From: an uncultured Paracoccaceae bacterium | GTDB taxonomy: Bacteria > Pseudomonadota > Alphaproteobacteria > Rhodobacterales > Rhodobacteraceae | Direction of reading: 5' to 3' | Assembly: GCA_958439195.1 (NCBI GenBank) | Contig: OY288169.1 | Location: 1-64,000, forward strand | DNA: 64,000 bases | Part shown: piece by piece, positions 1 to 8,306 of the stretch | Numbering within the stretch: position 1 is the first letter of the stretch | Layout: each line of letters begins with the position of its first letter | Notes under the pieces: generated by a model | Database searches by the model: none | Seen by the model: only the letters and a program-made list of their open reading frames with translations | What the model was told of the DNA's origin: nothing | Position numbers and translations under genes: made by a program

Positions 1-218
1 AGGGCAACCTCTTTCCCGGTTCTGCCGCCCTCCTCGCCTGGGCCGATGAAATGCGCGAGGTGCGGACAATCTGCCATTGCGGGAAAAAGGCCACAATGGT
101 CATCCGCCGTGGCCCTGATGGACGCGCTCTCACCTCAGGCGAACAGGTGGTGATCGGCGGGAACGAAACCTATGTCAGCCTCTGCCGCCGCCATTGGCGC
201 GACGCGGTCGGGGATTAA
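1..218 (+). CDS. tdk: Thymidine kinase, C-terminal part (5' end outside window)
   Basis: The last 71 codons of a gene that enters from the left, read in frame from base 3 to the TAA at 216-218. The residues include ICHCGKKATMV, then IGGNETYVSLCRRHW. These match the C-terminal zinc-binding lobe of type II thymidine kinases, where two Cys pairs (here CHC and the final C/H) hold the structural zinc. The enzyme phosphorylates thymidine to dTMP using ATP in the cytoplasm. The N-terminal Walker A part is not in the window. A strong terminator follows at once, so the gene ends its transcription unit. Its salvage role fits the deo operon found 5 kb away, but the two are not linked in one operon. Confidence 0.85.
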   Translation, partial: GNLFPGSAALLAWADEMREVRTICHCGKKATMVIRRGPDGRALTSGEQVVIGGNETYVSLCRRHWRDAVGD

Positions 219-228
219 GACCCAAATT

Positions 229-265
229 TCTTGGAAGAAATTTACAAAAATCTTCCAAGATTTTT
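229..265 (+). terminator. Rho-independent terminator after tdk
   Basis: TCTTGGAAGA (229-238) pairs perfectly with TCTTCCAAGA (251-260), and the inner AAATTT/AAA bases extend the stem. A TTTTT run follows. The hairpin is unusually A/T-rich for this genome. Its reverse also has T-rich flanks, so it may serve the convergent DMT permease gene as well. Confidence 0.8.
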
Positions 266-277
266 GATCCCCGCCGC

Positions 278-1210
278 CTACCCTTCCACCGCCTTCGCCC
301 GCAGCGCAATCATTGATCCCGCCGCCACGATCAGCACCATCCCCAGCACCGCCAAGGGTGCAAGCCCGTCCCCCACAGCACCCAGGTCCAAAAGGCCGAG
401 GCCGGCAGGATCACGTATTCCAGCACGCTCGCCTTCGACGCATCGGTGATCTGATAGGCGCGGATCATCATGCCCACCCCCAAAAGCGACCCCCGCCGCC
501 TGCACGAAAGTCCAGAAATAGAAGGTCGTCGAAGGCCAGACCGCCCCACGTTGCAGAAAACCGTCCGTCCCGTCAGGCACCGGCAATGGCAACACCCACA
601 GCACCACCAACCCCACCGCGCCAATCACACCCAGCACCGCAAAGAACCCCGCCAGCAGGGTTTCGGCACTTTCCTCGGCGCACCATTCCCGCGTGGCAAT
701 ATTGCCCATCGCATACATCGCCCCCGCCAGAACCGGCAGCATCGCGGGCAGCGATGCCCCTGCCATCGCCTCTGGCCCCAGCACCAGAACAACCCCCGCA
801 AACCCCAGGATCACAGCGATGATCCGCACCGGGCCAATGGCATGGCCATAGACAAACCGCGAAATCAGCAGCACCCAGATCGGCGCCGTAAACAGCCCCG
901 CCGCCACCAGCGCCACATCAAGAAAAGCCAGCGCCCCGAAATAGATCACCATAGCGATCCCGTGGATCGCCGACCGCGCCACCACCGCCCGCCACCGCAC
1001 AGGCCTGAGCCGCAACCCCAATGGCACTGCCGCCACCCCCAAAAGCACCGCCGCCATCAGCGACCGGGTCAGATGGAACTGCCACAACCCCGCCTCGGCC
1101 GCGATCACCCGCACGTAATTGTCGGTGAAGCCGATCACCATGGCGTAAACCAGGATCAACCCCGCCGCCGCCAAAGTCCGGTCGCCCGATGCCCTTTCCG
1201 TCACGCTCAT
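278..1210 (-). CDS. DMT-superfamily (EamA) permease with two compensating frame changes
   Basis: A 310-residue integral membrane protein with about ten hydrophobic segments and the two-repeat layout of EamA drug/metabolite transporters. Its substrate cannot be named. The middle of the second repeat is abnormal. Between the C-runs at 490-494 and 370-374 the open frame reads a polar, non-membrane segment (GGGHDDPRLSDHR), while a shifted frame reads a proper helix (SLLGVGMMIRAYQ then VLEYVILPASAFWTW). Removing one base at the first run and adding one at the second restores an ordinary EamA protein throughout. This is either a pair of homopolymer sequencing errors or a genuine double indel replacing about 38 residues. 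The next gene is divergent, 107 bp away. Confidence 0.8.
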   Translation of the reverse strand: MSVTERASGDRTLAAAGLILVYAMVIGFTDNYVRVIAAEAGLWQFHLTRSLMAAVLLGVAAVPLGLRLRPVRWRAVVARSAIHGIAMVIYFGALAFLDVALVAAGLFTAPIWVLLISRFVYGHAIGPVRIIAVILGFAGVVLVLGPEAMAGASLPAMLPVLAGAMYAMGNIATREWCAEESAETLLAGFFAVLGVIGAVGLVVLWVLPLPVPDGTDGFLQRGAVWPSTTFYFWTFVQAAGVAFGGGHDDPRLSDHRCVEGERAGIRDPAGLGLLDLGAVGDGLAPLAVLGMVLIVAAGSMIALRAKAVEG

Positions 1211-1317
1211 GCTTTTGCCCGATGCTCCCTCTCGCTTCCTGTGTGAACCCTGCTAACCTCGCCCTTGCGCGCCTGTAAGCGACACGAATTGCGTAGGTTT
1301 CGGGAGGAGACGGAAAG

Positions 1318-2946
1318 ATGGGCTGGTTGCCGGATGAATCGGGTCTGGAAAAATGCGCGGCGAATTATATGCCTCTCACCCCGCTCTCCTTCCTGAAACG
1401 CGCCGCGGATATCCATGCCGACCGTCTGGCCGTGGTCTGGAAATCCACCCGCCTCACCTATGCCCAATACGGCGCGCGCGTGTCGCGCCTTGCATCCAGC
1501 CTCGCGCGACGCGGCATTGCCCCCGGTGATGTGGTGGCCACGCTCCTGCCCAACATCCCACCGCAGGCCGAGGCGCATTTCGGCGTCCCCGCTGCGGGTG
1601 CCATCCTGAACACAATCAACACCCGCCTTGATGCCGAAACCGTCGCCTATATCTTTGGCCATGCCGGGGCAAAACTCGTCTTGTGCGACACCGCCTTCCT
1701 GCCCCTTGCCGAAGACGCCATCCGCCGCATGGACGGTCCCGCCCCCCAGATCGTCGAGGTGGTGGATGAAGGCTTTGCCGCATCGGGCCATTACCTCACC
1801 TATGAGGCGCTGCTGGACCAGGGCGATCCCGATGCCCCGTGGATCATGCCGGATGACGAATGGGAATCCATCGCCATCAACTACACCTCTGGCACCACGG
1901 GCCGCCCCAAGGGCGTGGTCTATCACCATCGCGGGGCGTATCTCTCGGCCACCTCAAACATCCTGTCCTGGCGCATGGTGCTGCACCCCGTCTACCTGAC
2001 CATCGTGCCGCTGTTCCATTGCAACGGCTGGACGCATACCTGGATGGTGCCGATCCTTGCCGGAACCCTTGTCTGCTGCCGTGACATCACGGCAAAGGCA
2101 ATCTATGACGCCATCGCCGACGAAGGCGTTACCCATTTCGGCGGCGCACCCATCGTGCTGAACACCATGATCAACGCCCGCGACGAAGATCGCCGCGCCT
2201 TTTCGCACACAGTCGAGGTCTTTACCGCCGGTGCCCCGCCCCCCGCCGCTACGCTGGCCGCTTTTGAACCCCTCGGCTTCAACGTAACACAGGTCTACGG
2301 CCTGACCGAAACCTACGGCCCCGCCACCGAATGCACCTGGCGCGCGGACTGGGACAGCGCCCCCAAAGACGACCGCGCCGCCTATAAGGCGCGCACCGGC
2401 GTTGCCATGCCCATGCTGGAAGGGGCCGAAGTGCATGACACCCACGGCCAACCCGTCCCCCGCGACGGCGCGCATCTGGGCGAAATTGCCATGCGCGGCA
2501 ACATGGTGATGAAGGGCTATTACAAGAACCCCGCCGCCACGGCCGAGGCGTTCAAAGGCGGCTGGTTCCGATCCGGCGACATCGCCTTTCAACACCCCGA
2601 CGGCTATATAAAGATCACCGACCGCGCCAAGGACATCATCATCTCGGGCGGCGAGAATGTCTCATCGGTCGAGGTGGAGGGCGTCCTGATGCACCACCCC
2701 GCCGTCCTGCTTTGCGCCGTTGTCGCCAAGCCCGATGACAAATGGGGCGAGGTGCCTTGCGCCTTTGTGGAATTGAAGCCGGGCCAAAGCACCACGGAAA
2801 AAGACCTCATCGCCTTTTGCCGCGAACGTCTGGCCGGGTTCAAGACGCCCAAACACGTGGTCTTTGCCGACCTGCCCAAGACATCCACCGGCAAGATCCA
2901 GAAGTTCGAACTGCGCGCCGTGGCAAAGCTGATGGACAAGACCTGA
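1318..2946 (+). CDS. AMP-dependent acyl-CoA synthetase (DmdB/medium-chain type)
   Basis: A 542-residue ANL-superfamily ligase that activates a carboxylic acid to its acyl-CoA through an acyl-adenylate. The phosphate loop YTSGTTGRPKG lies near residue 188, GLTETYGP near 328, GWFRSGD near 415, and the hinge/A8 region DRAKDIIISGGENVSS near 435. The catalytic Lys is in PKTSTGKIQK near 520. The LFHCNGWTHTW stretch is characteristic of the branch that contains methylmercaptopropionate-CoA ligase DmdB and medium-chain synthetases. The substrate is inferred only at that level. The ATG follows a GGGAGGAG ribosome site. The gene stands alone, with an inverted repeat and a repeat module just downstream. 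Confidence 0.85.
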   Translation: MGWLPDESGLEKCAANYMPLTPLSFLKRAADIHADRLAVVWKSTRLTYAQYGARVSRLASSLARRGIAPGDVVATLLPNIPPQAEAHFGVPAAGAILNTINTRLDAETVAYIFGHAGAKLVLCDTAFLPLAEDAIRRMDGPAPQIVEVVDEGFAASGHYLTYEALLDQGDPDAPWIMPDDEWESIAINYTSGTTGRPKGVVYHHRGAYLSATSNILSWRMVLHPVYLTIVPLFHCNGWTHTWMVPILAGTLVCCRDITAKAIYDAIADEGVTHFGGAPIVLNTMINARDEDRRAFSHTVEVFTAGAPPPAATLAAFEPLGFNVTQVYGLTETYGPATECTWRADWDSAPKDDRAAYKARTGVAMPMLEGAEVHDTHGQPVPRDGAHLGEIAMRGNMVMKGYYKNPAATAEAFKGGWFRSGDIAFQHPDGYIKITDRAKDIIISGGENVSSVEVEGVLMHHPAVLLCAVVAKPDDKWGEVPCAFVELKPGQSTTEKDLIAFCRERLAGFKTPKHVVFADLPKTSTGKIQKFELRAVAKLMDKT

Positions 2947-2970
2947 TCCGCCGGTCCTGGGGGCGGCTGT

Positions 2971-3034
2971 CGCAGGGGGGCTAGCCCCCCTCGCCCTGCG
3001 GGCTCACCCCCCAGGGTATTTTCGACCAAGATGA
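2971..3034 (-). repeat. Intergenic repeat module, copy A (hairpin plus AAATACCC core)
   Basis: Contains the perfect palindrome GGGGGGCTAGCCCCCC (2975-2990), then CGCCCTGCGGGCTCACCCCCC and GGGTATTTTCGACCAAGATG. Read on the minus strand it has the same order as copy B at 10107: CTTGG, AAATACCC, GGGGGGTGAG, GCGAGGGGGGC hairpin. It follows the acyl-CoA synthetase in antisense orientation, so it may be a mobile-type repeat rather than that gene's own terminator. Confidence 0.65.
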
Positions 3035-3134
3035 AACCAGCCTCCATCAGCTTGTGGCCATTGCTTGTGACTATCGGGGCGCTGCGGTATCGTCATCCGC
3101 ACAAGACAGGCCGAGCCAAAGGCAATCCCCGCGC

Positions 3135-4151
3135 ATGACCGCGCTGAAGAAATACCAAAGGCTGGAAAGCCCCGGCCTCTGGCGCGACACGCCCGAGGCG
3201 CAGCGCCGCGAGGTGGTGGTCGCCTTCCGCGAGGCGACGCTGGTTCTGTCGGACCCGCGCACCGAACGCGCCCTGACCCATTGGTCCTTGCCCGCGGTGG
3301 AACGGGTGAACCCCGGTGGCATCCCGGCGGTCTATAGCCCCGGTGAAGACAGCGACGAAACGCTGGAACTGGATGATCCCGACATGATCGCCGCGTTGGA
3401 AACCGTGCGCGGCGCGGTGCGGCGCAGCACCCCCCGCCCCGGCCGCCTGCGCGGCACGCTGCTGGGCGGATCGACGCTGGCCATCCTTGGCATCGTGGCT
3501 TTTTTCCTGCCCGATGCGCTGGTCCGCCATACGGCATCGGTCCTGCCATCTGCCACCCGCGCGCAGATCGGCGCGGCGGCGTTGGCCGATATTTCCCGCC
3601 TGACAGGCGCGCCCTGTTCTACCCCCTTGGGCGACCGCGCGCTTGACCTGTTGTCCGAACGGCTGTTCGGCGATTCAGGGGTGCAACTCATGGTCCTGCC
3701 CGAAGGTCTGACGCAGGCTGCCGCCCTGCCCGGTGACATTCTGCTGCTGGGTCTGCCAATCCTTGGCGCCGCCCCCACCCCCGACGCCGCCGCAGGCTTT
3801 GCCATCGCCGAAACCCTGCGGATCGAAGACGAAGACCCCCTTCTTCCCCTTCTGGACCATGCCGGTTTCGCCGCCACCGTGCGCCTTCTGACCACCGGCA
3901 TTCTGCCCGATGGCGCGCTGACCGGCCTGGGCGAGGCGTTTCTTGCCACCGACCGCCCCCGCCTGCCGGAAACGGACCTTCTGGCCCGATTTGAAGCGGC
4001 GGCCGTCTCGTCCACGGCCTATGGCTTTGCGCTTGATCCCACCGGCGAAACCACCCTCGGCCTGATCGAGGCAGACCCCTATCGAAGTGGCAGCCCCCGC
4101 GCGCTGTTGAACGCCGAAGATTGGGCCAGCCTGAAGGCCATCTGCGACTGA
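3135..4151 (+). CDS. Conserved membrane-anchored protein of unknown function
   Basis: A 338-residue protein that I do not recognise as a named family. Residues 1-100 are soluble and charged. One membrane segment follows (about 107-126, LLGGSTLAILGIVAFF), and the rest is probably periplasmic or cytoplasmic alpha/beta sequence with an LPEGLTQAAALPGDILLLG stretch. I chose the ATG at 3135 (MTALKKYQRLE) because upstream in-frame codons run into the repeat module and look non-coding. A single Cys (TGAPCSTPLG) follows the membrane segment. The stretch LPGDILLLGLPIL resembles parts of membrane-bound M48-like proteins, but no HExxH motif is present, so it is not a protease of that type. It faces the SPOR gene convergently across a hairpin. 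Confidence 0.65.
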   Translation: MTALKKYQRLESPGLWRDTPEAQRREVVVAFREATLVLSDPRTERALTHWSLPAVERVNPGGIPAVYSPGEDSDETLELDDPDMIAALETVRGAVRRSTPRPGRLRGTLLGGSTLAILGIVAFFLPDALVRHTASVLPSATRAQIGAAALADISRLTGAPCSTPLGDRALDLLSERLFGDSGVQLMVLPEGLTQAAALPGDILLLGLPILGAAPTPDAAAGFAIAETLRIEDEDPLLPLLDHAGFAATVRLLTTGILPDGALTGLGEAFLATDRPRLPETDLLARFEAAAVSSTAYGFALDPTGETTLGLIEADPYRSGSPRALLNAEDWASLKAICD

Positions 4152-4167
4152 CCCTGCCGGAACGGAA

Positions 4168-4198
4168 AACGGCCCCCCGGTTGCAGCGGGGGACCGTT
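4168..4198. terminator. Hairpin between convergent genes
   Basis: AACGG plus CCCCCG pairs with CGGGGG plus CCGTT around the loop GTTGCAG, with one internal mismatch. It sits 16 bases after the + gene and 20 bases after the - gene, so it probably ends transcription from both sides. No clear T-run. Confidence 0.6.
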
Positions 4199-4217
4199 GC
4201 CATCCGTTACAACCGTC

Positions 4218-5426
4218 TCAGCGGATGAACGCATCCCCGAACCCGGCCCCGCGCGCCGCGCGCAACGCCGCCTGCGCGTCAGCCGCCGATCCGAAAGGCC
4301 CGGCCATCACAACCTGAACGGCCTTGCCGCCGATGCGGCCATTCGCCCGCGCCACCGGCAGGCCCAGCCCCGCCAATCGTGCCAGGGCGCCTTCGGCATT
4401 GCTGACCACGCCAAAGCTGCCAACCTGCACGAAAAGGCGACCACCGCCAGCCGCCACCGGGGTCGCCGGGGCAACAGACTTGGTTGATTGCGACACACGT
4501 TCCTGTGTCGCCCGTGGTTGCTTTGGCGCGTTCTGTGCCGAAACCACCAGCGCCCGGCGCTTTGGTTGTGCCATCGGCTCGGCTGGCACATCCCGTGTCC
4601 AGACCTGATCCTGCGCGGCCTGTCCCTGTGCCGTGCCCACCCCGCGCAGCGGGTTCAGCCGGTCATCTTCCCAGGCCAGCTTGTATCCCTTGGGCACAGG
4701 TGCGGCCTGCGTCACCACACGCGCGCCCGCGCTGCCATCGCCAATCCCCGAAGGCTGACCCAGCGGCACGACACGCGCCCCAGGACGTGTCAGCGATGCG
4801 CCAACCCCCGATCCCTGCGGATGGATCGGCGCGCGCAACCCCTCCAGCGTGCCATCGCCACGGGTGCAGACAACCACCGTTCCGCCATTCGTCAGGCGCA
4901 ACCGCTGCGGCACCGGGGCCGCCGTGGTGCAGGCGATCCGTTGCCCGCCACCCGGCGGCTTTGGCTCCACCGCCGCAGGTGCAGGCACCGCTGCCACTGC
5001 ACGCGGTTGAACCACAACCTGCTGCATCGGTGCCGTGGTCCGCATCCCCGCCACGGGTGCGGGCGCATAACTTGCCGCAGGCGGCTCTGCCGTCGCCGCC
5101 CGCCTCTGCGGCGCTGGCTGCACGGCCGGGGCAGGCGAAGGCGCGGGCACCACAGCCGTCGCCACCATCCGCGTTCCGCCACCCGCGCTTGGCGGATAGC
5201 CGCACATCGGGCGGCGATTGCGATCCACCCGCGGCACCCAGCTTACCCTGTTGCCAAGACCCGCGCGCAGAAACACGCAGCCCCGGCTGTCAACATATTG
5301 CTGACCGGAAAAGCTGGCAGGCGGCTGCTCACGCGACCCCCCAACATCGGCTGTTGTCTGTGAAAAAGCGCCAAATGCGCCCAGACCGAGGGTCAGGATT
5401 GCCCCCGTCAAAACCTTTACGAACAT
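4218..5426 (-). CDS. Exported SPOR-domain protein
   Basis: A 402-residue protein starting with a Sec signal peptide (residues 1-23, LTGAILTLGLGAFGAFSQT). A cysteine-containing region (GCVFLRAGLGNRVSWVPRV) follows, then a long Pro/Ala-rich low-complexity linker. It ends in a SPOR domain (about residues 325-402: LFVQVGSFGVVSNAEGALARL to VMAGPFGSAADAQAAL). SPOR domains bind denuded septal peptidoglycan, so a periplasmic cell-envelope or division role is likely. The Ala/Pro linker is of the kind that spans the periplasm. It is separated from upp by 68 bp, too far for certain cotranscription. Confidence 0.8.
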   Translation of the reverse strand: MFVKVLTGAILTLGLGAFGAFSQTTADVGGSREQPPASFSGQQYVDSRGCVFLRAGLGNRVSWVPRVDRNRRPMCGYPPSAGGGTRMVATAVVPAPSPAPAVQPAPQRRAATAEPPAASYAPAPVAGMRTTAPMQQVVVQPRAVAAVPAPAAVEPKPPGGGQRIACTTAAPVPQRLRLTNGGTVVVCTRGDGTLEGLRAPIHPQGSGVGASLTRPGARVVPLGQPSGIGDGSAGARVVTQAAPVPKGYKLAWEDDRLNPLRGVGTAQGQAAQDQVWTRDVPAEPMAQPKRRALVVSAQNAPKQPRATQERVSQSTKSVAPATPVAAGGGRLFVQVGSFGVVSNAEGALARLAGLGLPVARANGRIGGKAVQVVMAGPFGSAADAQAALRAARGAGFGDAFIR

Positions 5427-5494
5427 GACTACCCCCCAGTAGCGTAAGCGCAGAATGCGCGATGCCGCGCCCCGCGTAAAGGGGTGATATTACA

Positions 5495-6127
5495 TTATTT
5501 AGTGCCAAACATCCGGTCACCCGCATCGCCTAGCCCCGGCACGATGTAACCGTGATCGTTCAGATGGCTGTCCAGCGATGCCGTCACGATCGGCACATCG
5601 GGATGCGCCTCTTTCATCCGCGCCACGCCTTCGGGCGCGGCCAGCAGGCACAGAAAGCGGATGTTCCTGGCCCCCTTCGCCTTGATCAGGTCCACCGCCG
5701 CCGCACTGGAATTGCCGGTCGCCAGCATCGGATCAACCACGATGGTCACCCGATCCTCCAACTGTTCCGGCAGCTTGCAGTAATACTGCACCGGTTGCAG
5801 CGTTTCGGGGTCGCGGTACAGCCCCACAAACCCCACCCGCGCCGCTGGGACCAGTTCCAGAATCCCGTCCAGCAGCCCGTTCCCCGCCCGCAGGATCGAC
5901 ACCAGCGCCAGCTTTTTGCCCTCAATCGCCGGGGCGTCCATCTCGCACAGCGGCGTTTCGATCCGCTTGGTCGTCATCGGCAATTCGCGGGTCACCTCAT
6001 AGGCCAGCAAAAGGCTGATCTCGCGCAGCAACTGCCGGAACGACGCGGTCGATGTGTCCTTTTCCCGCATCAGCGTCAGCTTGTGCTGCACCAAAGGGTG
6101 CGAAACGACGGTCAGATGATCAAGCAT
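5495..6127 (-). CDS. upp: Uracil phosphoribosyltransferase
   Basis: About 210 residues, the normal length. It converts uracil and PRPP to UMP. The PRPP-binding motif reads DPMLATGNSSAAAV, and the C-terminal uracil-binding loop reads GLGDAGDRMFGTK. The substrate-flanking SILRAGNGLLDG is also present. Two adjacent ATGs (6130 and 6127) are possible; MLDHLTVVSHP matches the family start. The beginning overlaps the end of add by a few bases, so it is the last gene of the cdd-deoA-deoB-add-upp operon and probably translationally coupled. Confidence 0.92.
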   Translation of the reverse strand: MLDHLTVVSHPLVQHKLTLMREKDTSTASFRQLLREISLLLAYEVTRELPMTTKRIETPLCEMDAPAIEGKKLALVSILRAGNGLLDGILELVPAARVGFVGLYRDPETLQPVQYYCKLPEQLEDRVTIVVDPMLATGNSSAAAVDLIKAKGARNIRFLCLLAAPEGVARMKEAHPDVPIVTASLDSHLNDHGYIVPGLGDAGDRMFGTK

Positions 6128-7109
6128 CACGGCTCTCCAGTTTCTTCAGGACACGCCCCCGCGTATCGCCATCGCAAAAGGCCGCGTCAAGCGACGCCCG
6201 CGCAATACCCGCGAAAACCCCCTCATCCCAATCAAAGGCCGCGTTCAGCCGGTCATATTCCCGCGCCATCGTGGTGTGAAAGAAGGGCGGATCGTCGGTC
6301 GAGATGGTCACCTTCACCCCGCGCCGATACAACTCGCCAATCGGGTGCGCCCGCCAGCCGGGATAAAGGCCCAGTGCGATATTCGATCCGGGGCAGACCT
6401 CCAGCACGATGCCCTTTTCGGCCAGCTCATCCACCAACGACAGGTCTTCAATCGCCCGCACGCCATGCCCGATGCGTTCCACCCCCAGATCGGTGATCGC
6501 GTCCCGCACAGACTCCGGCCCGCCCCATTCCCCCGCATGGGCGGTCAGCCGCAGCCCCGCCTCCCGCGCACAATCAAAGGACCAGCGGTAATCCTTGGGC
6601 TTGCCCACCTTTTCATCCCCGGCAATGCCAAAGCCCACGATCCAATCCCCCGCCGTATCCGCCGCACAGCGCGCAGTCTCCCTTGCTTTCTCTGGCCCAA
6701 AATGCCGGATGCAGGTAATGATCCCGCGCAGGGTAATACCCATATCCCGCTCGGCCTCATCCGCCGCCTCGCGGATCGCGGCCAGATATTCGCGCCACGC
6801 CCCGATATCCCGCCCGCCACAGAAATCGGGCGAAAGGAATGTCTCGGAATAGACCACGCCCGCCGCCGCGCTTTCCTCCAGCACGGCAAGCGTCAGGCGG
6901 TGGTAATCCTCCGGGCTGGTCAAAACCGATGTCGCCGCCTCGTAAACCTTCAGGAAATCCCAGAAATCCTTATATTTATAGTTCCCCTGTTCATCAAAGA
7001 TGCCGCCAATATCCACCTTCTTGCGCTTGGCCAGCCCCCGGATAAAGGCAGGCGGGGCCGCCCCCTCCAGATGCAGATGCAATTCCACCTTCGGCATATC
7101 GGTGATCAC
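6120..7109 (-). CDS. add: Adenosine deaminase
   Basis: About 329 residues. It deaminates adenosine/deoxyadenosine to inosine/deoxyinosine. Metal and catalytic motifs are all present: ELHLHLEG (HxH zinc ligands), TAHAGE, ERIGHGVRAIED, and STDDPPFF with the zinc-binding Asp. The start is a GTG at 7109 whose GTGA overlaps the TGA of deoB, the classical coupled arrangement. An ATG four codons later (7097, MPKVELHLH) is the alternative. A longer open frame upstream lies inside deoB and is not credible. Confidence 0.9.
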   Translation of the reverse strand: MITDMPKVELHLHLEGAAPPAFIRGLAKRKKVDIGGIFDEQGNYKYKDFWDFLKVYEAATSVLTSPEDYHRLTLAVLEESAAAGVVYSETFLSPDFCGGRDIGAWREYLAAIREAADEAERDMGITLRGIITCIRHFGPEKARETARCAADTAGDWIVGFGIAGDEKVGKPKDYRWSFDCAREAGLRLTAHAGEWGGPESVRDAITDLGVERIGHGVRAIEDLSLVDELAEKGIVLEVCPGSNIALGLYPGWRAHPIGELYRRGVKVTISTDDPPFFHTTMAREYDRLNAAFDWDEGVFAGIARASLDAAFCDGDTRGRVLKKLESRDA

Positions 7110-8302
7110 AGGAAACTCCTCCCCGCGCCCCGCGCGGCAATACCCAGATGCCCGGCCACCGATGCAGCGACATCGACAAAGGCGCACAGGCCAAGCGATC
7201 CCTCCCCCGCGCCGTGGCACAGAACCGGCACCCGCTCACGCGTATGTTCCGTCCCGCGCCAGGTGGGATCATTGCCATGATCGGCGGTAAAGATCACGAG
7301 ATCACCCGCCCGCAACCCCGCCAGAAACGCCGCCGCCCGCCCGTCGAACCATTCCAGCTGCCGGGCGTATCCGGCAACATCACGGCGATGACCGTAAAGT
7401 GAGTCAAACTCGACAAAGTTCGCAAAGGTCAAGGAACCCACCTCCGCCTCACGCCCCAGCCGGTCCAGATGATCGAAAAGGGCAGCATCATCCTTGCCCT
7501 TGTGCAGATGTGTGATGCCCCGGTGGCTAAAGATATCGCCGATCTTGCCCACCGCATGGGTCACATGCCCCGCCTCTTGCACCCAATCCAGCAGCGTGGG
7601 CGCGGGCGGCGCAATGGCGAAATCACGCCGGTTGCCGGTGCGGTGAAAATCCCCAGGGCTTCCCAAAAACGGCCGCGCAATCGCCCGCCCCACCTTCATG
7701 GCATGAAGCCTTGGGGCCAGATCTCGGCACAAGGCAACCAGCCGCTCCAACCCGAACGCCTCTTCATGCGCGGCAATCTGAAACACCGAATCCGCCGATG
7801 TATAGCAGATGGGCCACCCCGTCCGCAGATGCTCGGCCCCCAGCCGGTCAATGATTTCGGTCCCCGAGGCGTGACAATTCCCCAGCACCCCCACCACCCC
7901 CGCCAACCGGCAGACCTCGGCCACCAGATCATCCGGGAAGGCAGGCACCGTATCGGGGAAATAGGCCCAATCCCAAGGTACCGGCACGCCCGCCAATTCC
8001 CAATGGCCCGACGGCGTATCCTTGCCCTTTGATACCTCTGTCGCCGCCCCCCAGCGCCCTTGCGGCACAGCGTCCAGCCCCGGCGCGGCATCCCCGCTGG
8101 CCAGCCGGATCGCCGCCCCCAGCCCCAGCCCATCCAGCACCGGCACCCGCAACGGCCCCGCCCGCCCCACATCCGCCCGGCCCCCGGCACAGGCCAGGGC
8201 GATATGCGCCAGCGTATTCGCCCCTGCATCGCCAAAATCCGCCGCATCCGGCGCACCGCCGCAGCCCACGGAATCCATCACGATCAGAAAGGCCCGCGCC
8301 AT
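7106..8302 (-). CDS. deoB: Phosphopentomutase
   Basis: A 398-residue alkaline-phosphatase-superfamily enzyme that interconverts (deoxy)ribose 1- and 5-phosphate. It channels the sugar released by deoA into central metabolism. The N-terminal metal Asp lies in FLIVMDSVGCGGAPDA and the other metal ligands in FTADHGNDPTWRGTEHTRE. The internal cap domain and length match DeoB. It starts four bases after deoA and ends overlapping add by four bases. Confidence 0.93.
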   Translation of the reverse strand: MARAFLIVMDSVGCGGAPDAADFGDAGANTLAHIALACAGGRADVGRAGPLRVPVLDGLGLGAAIRLASGDAAPGLDAVPQGRWGAATEVSKGKDTPSGHWELAGVPVPWDWAYFPDTVPAFPDDLVAEVCRLAGVVGVLGNCHASGTEIIDRLGAEHLRTGWPICYTSADSVFQIAAHEEAFGLERLVALCRDLAPRLHAMKVGRAIARPFLGSPGDFHRTGNRRDFAIAPPAPTLLDWVQEAGHVTHAVGKIGDIFSHRGITHLHKGKDDAALFDHLDRLGREAEVGSLTFANFVEFDSLYGHRRDVAGYARQLEWFDGRAAAFLAGLRAGDLVIFTADHGNDPTWRGTEHTRERVPVLCHGAGEGSLGLCAFVDVAASVAGHLGIAARGAGRSFL

Positions 8303-8306
8303 CGCC

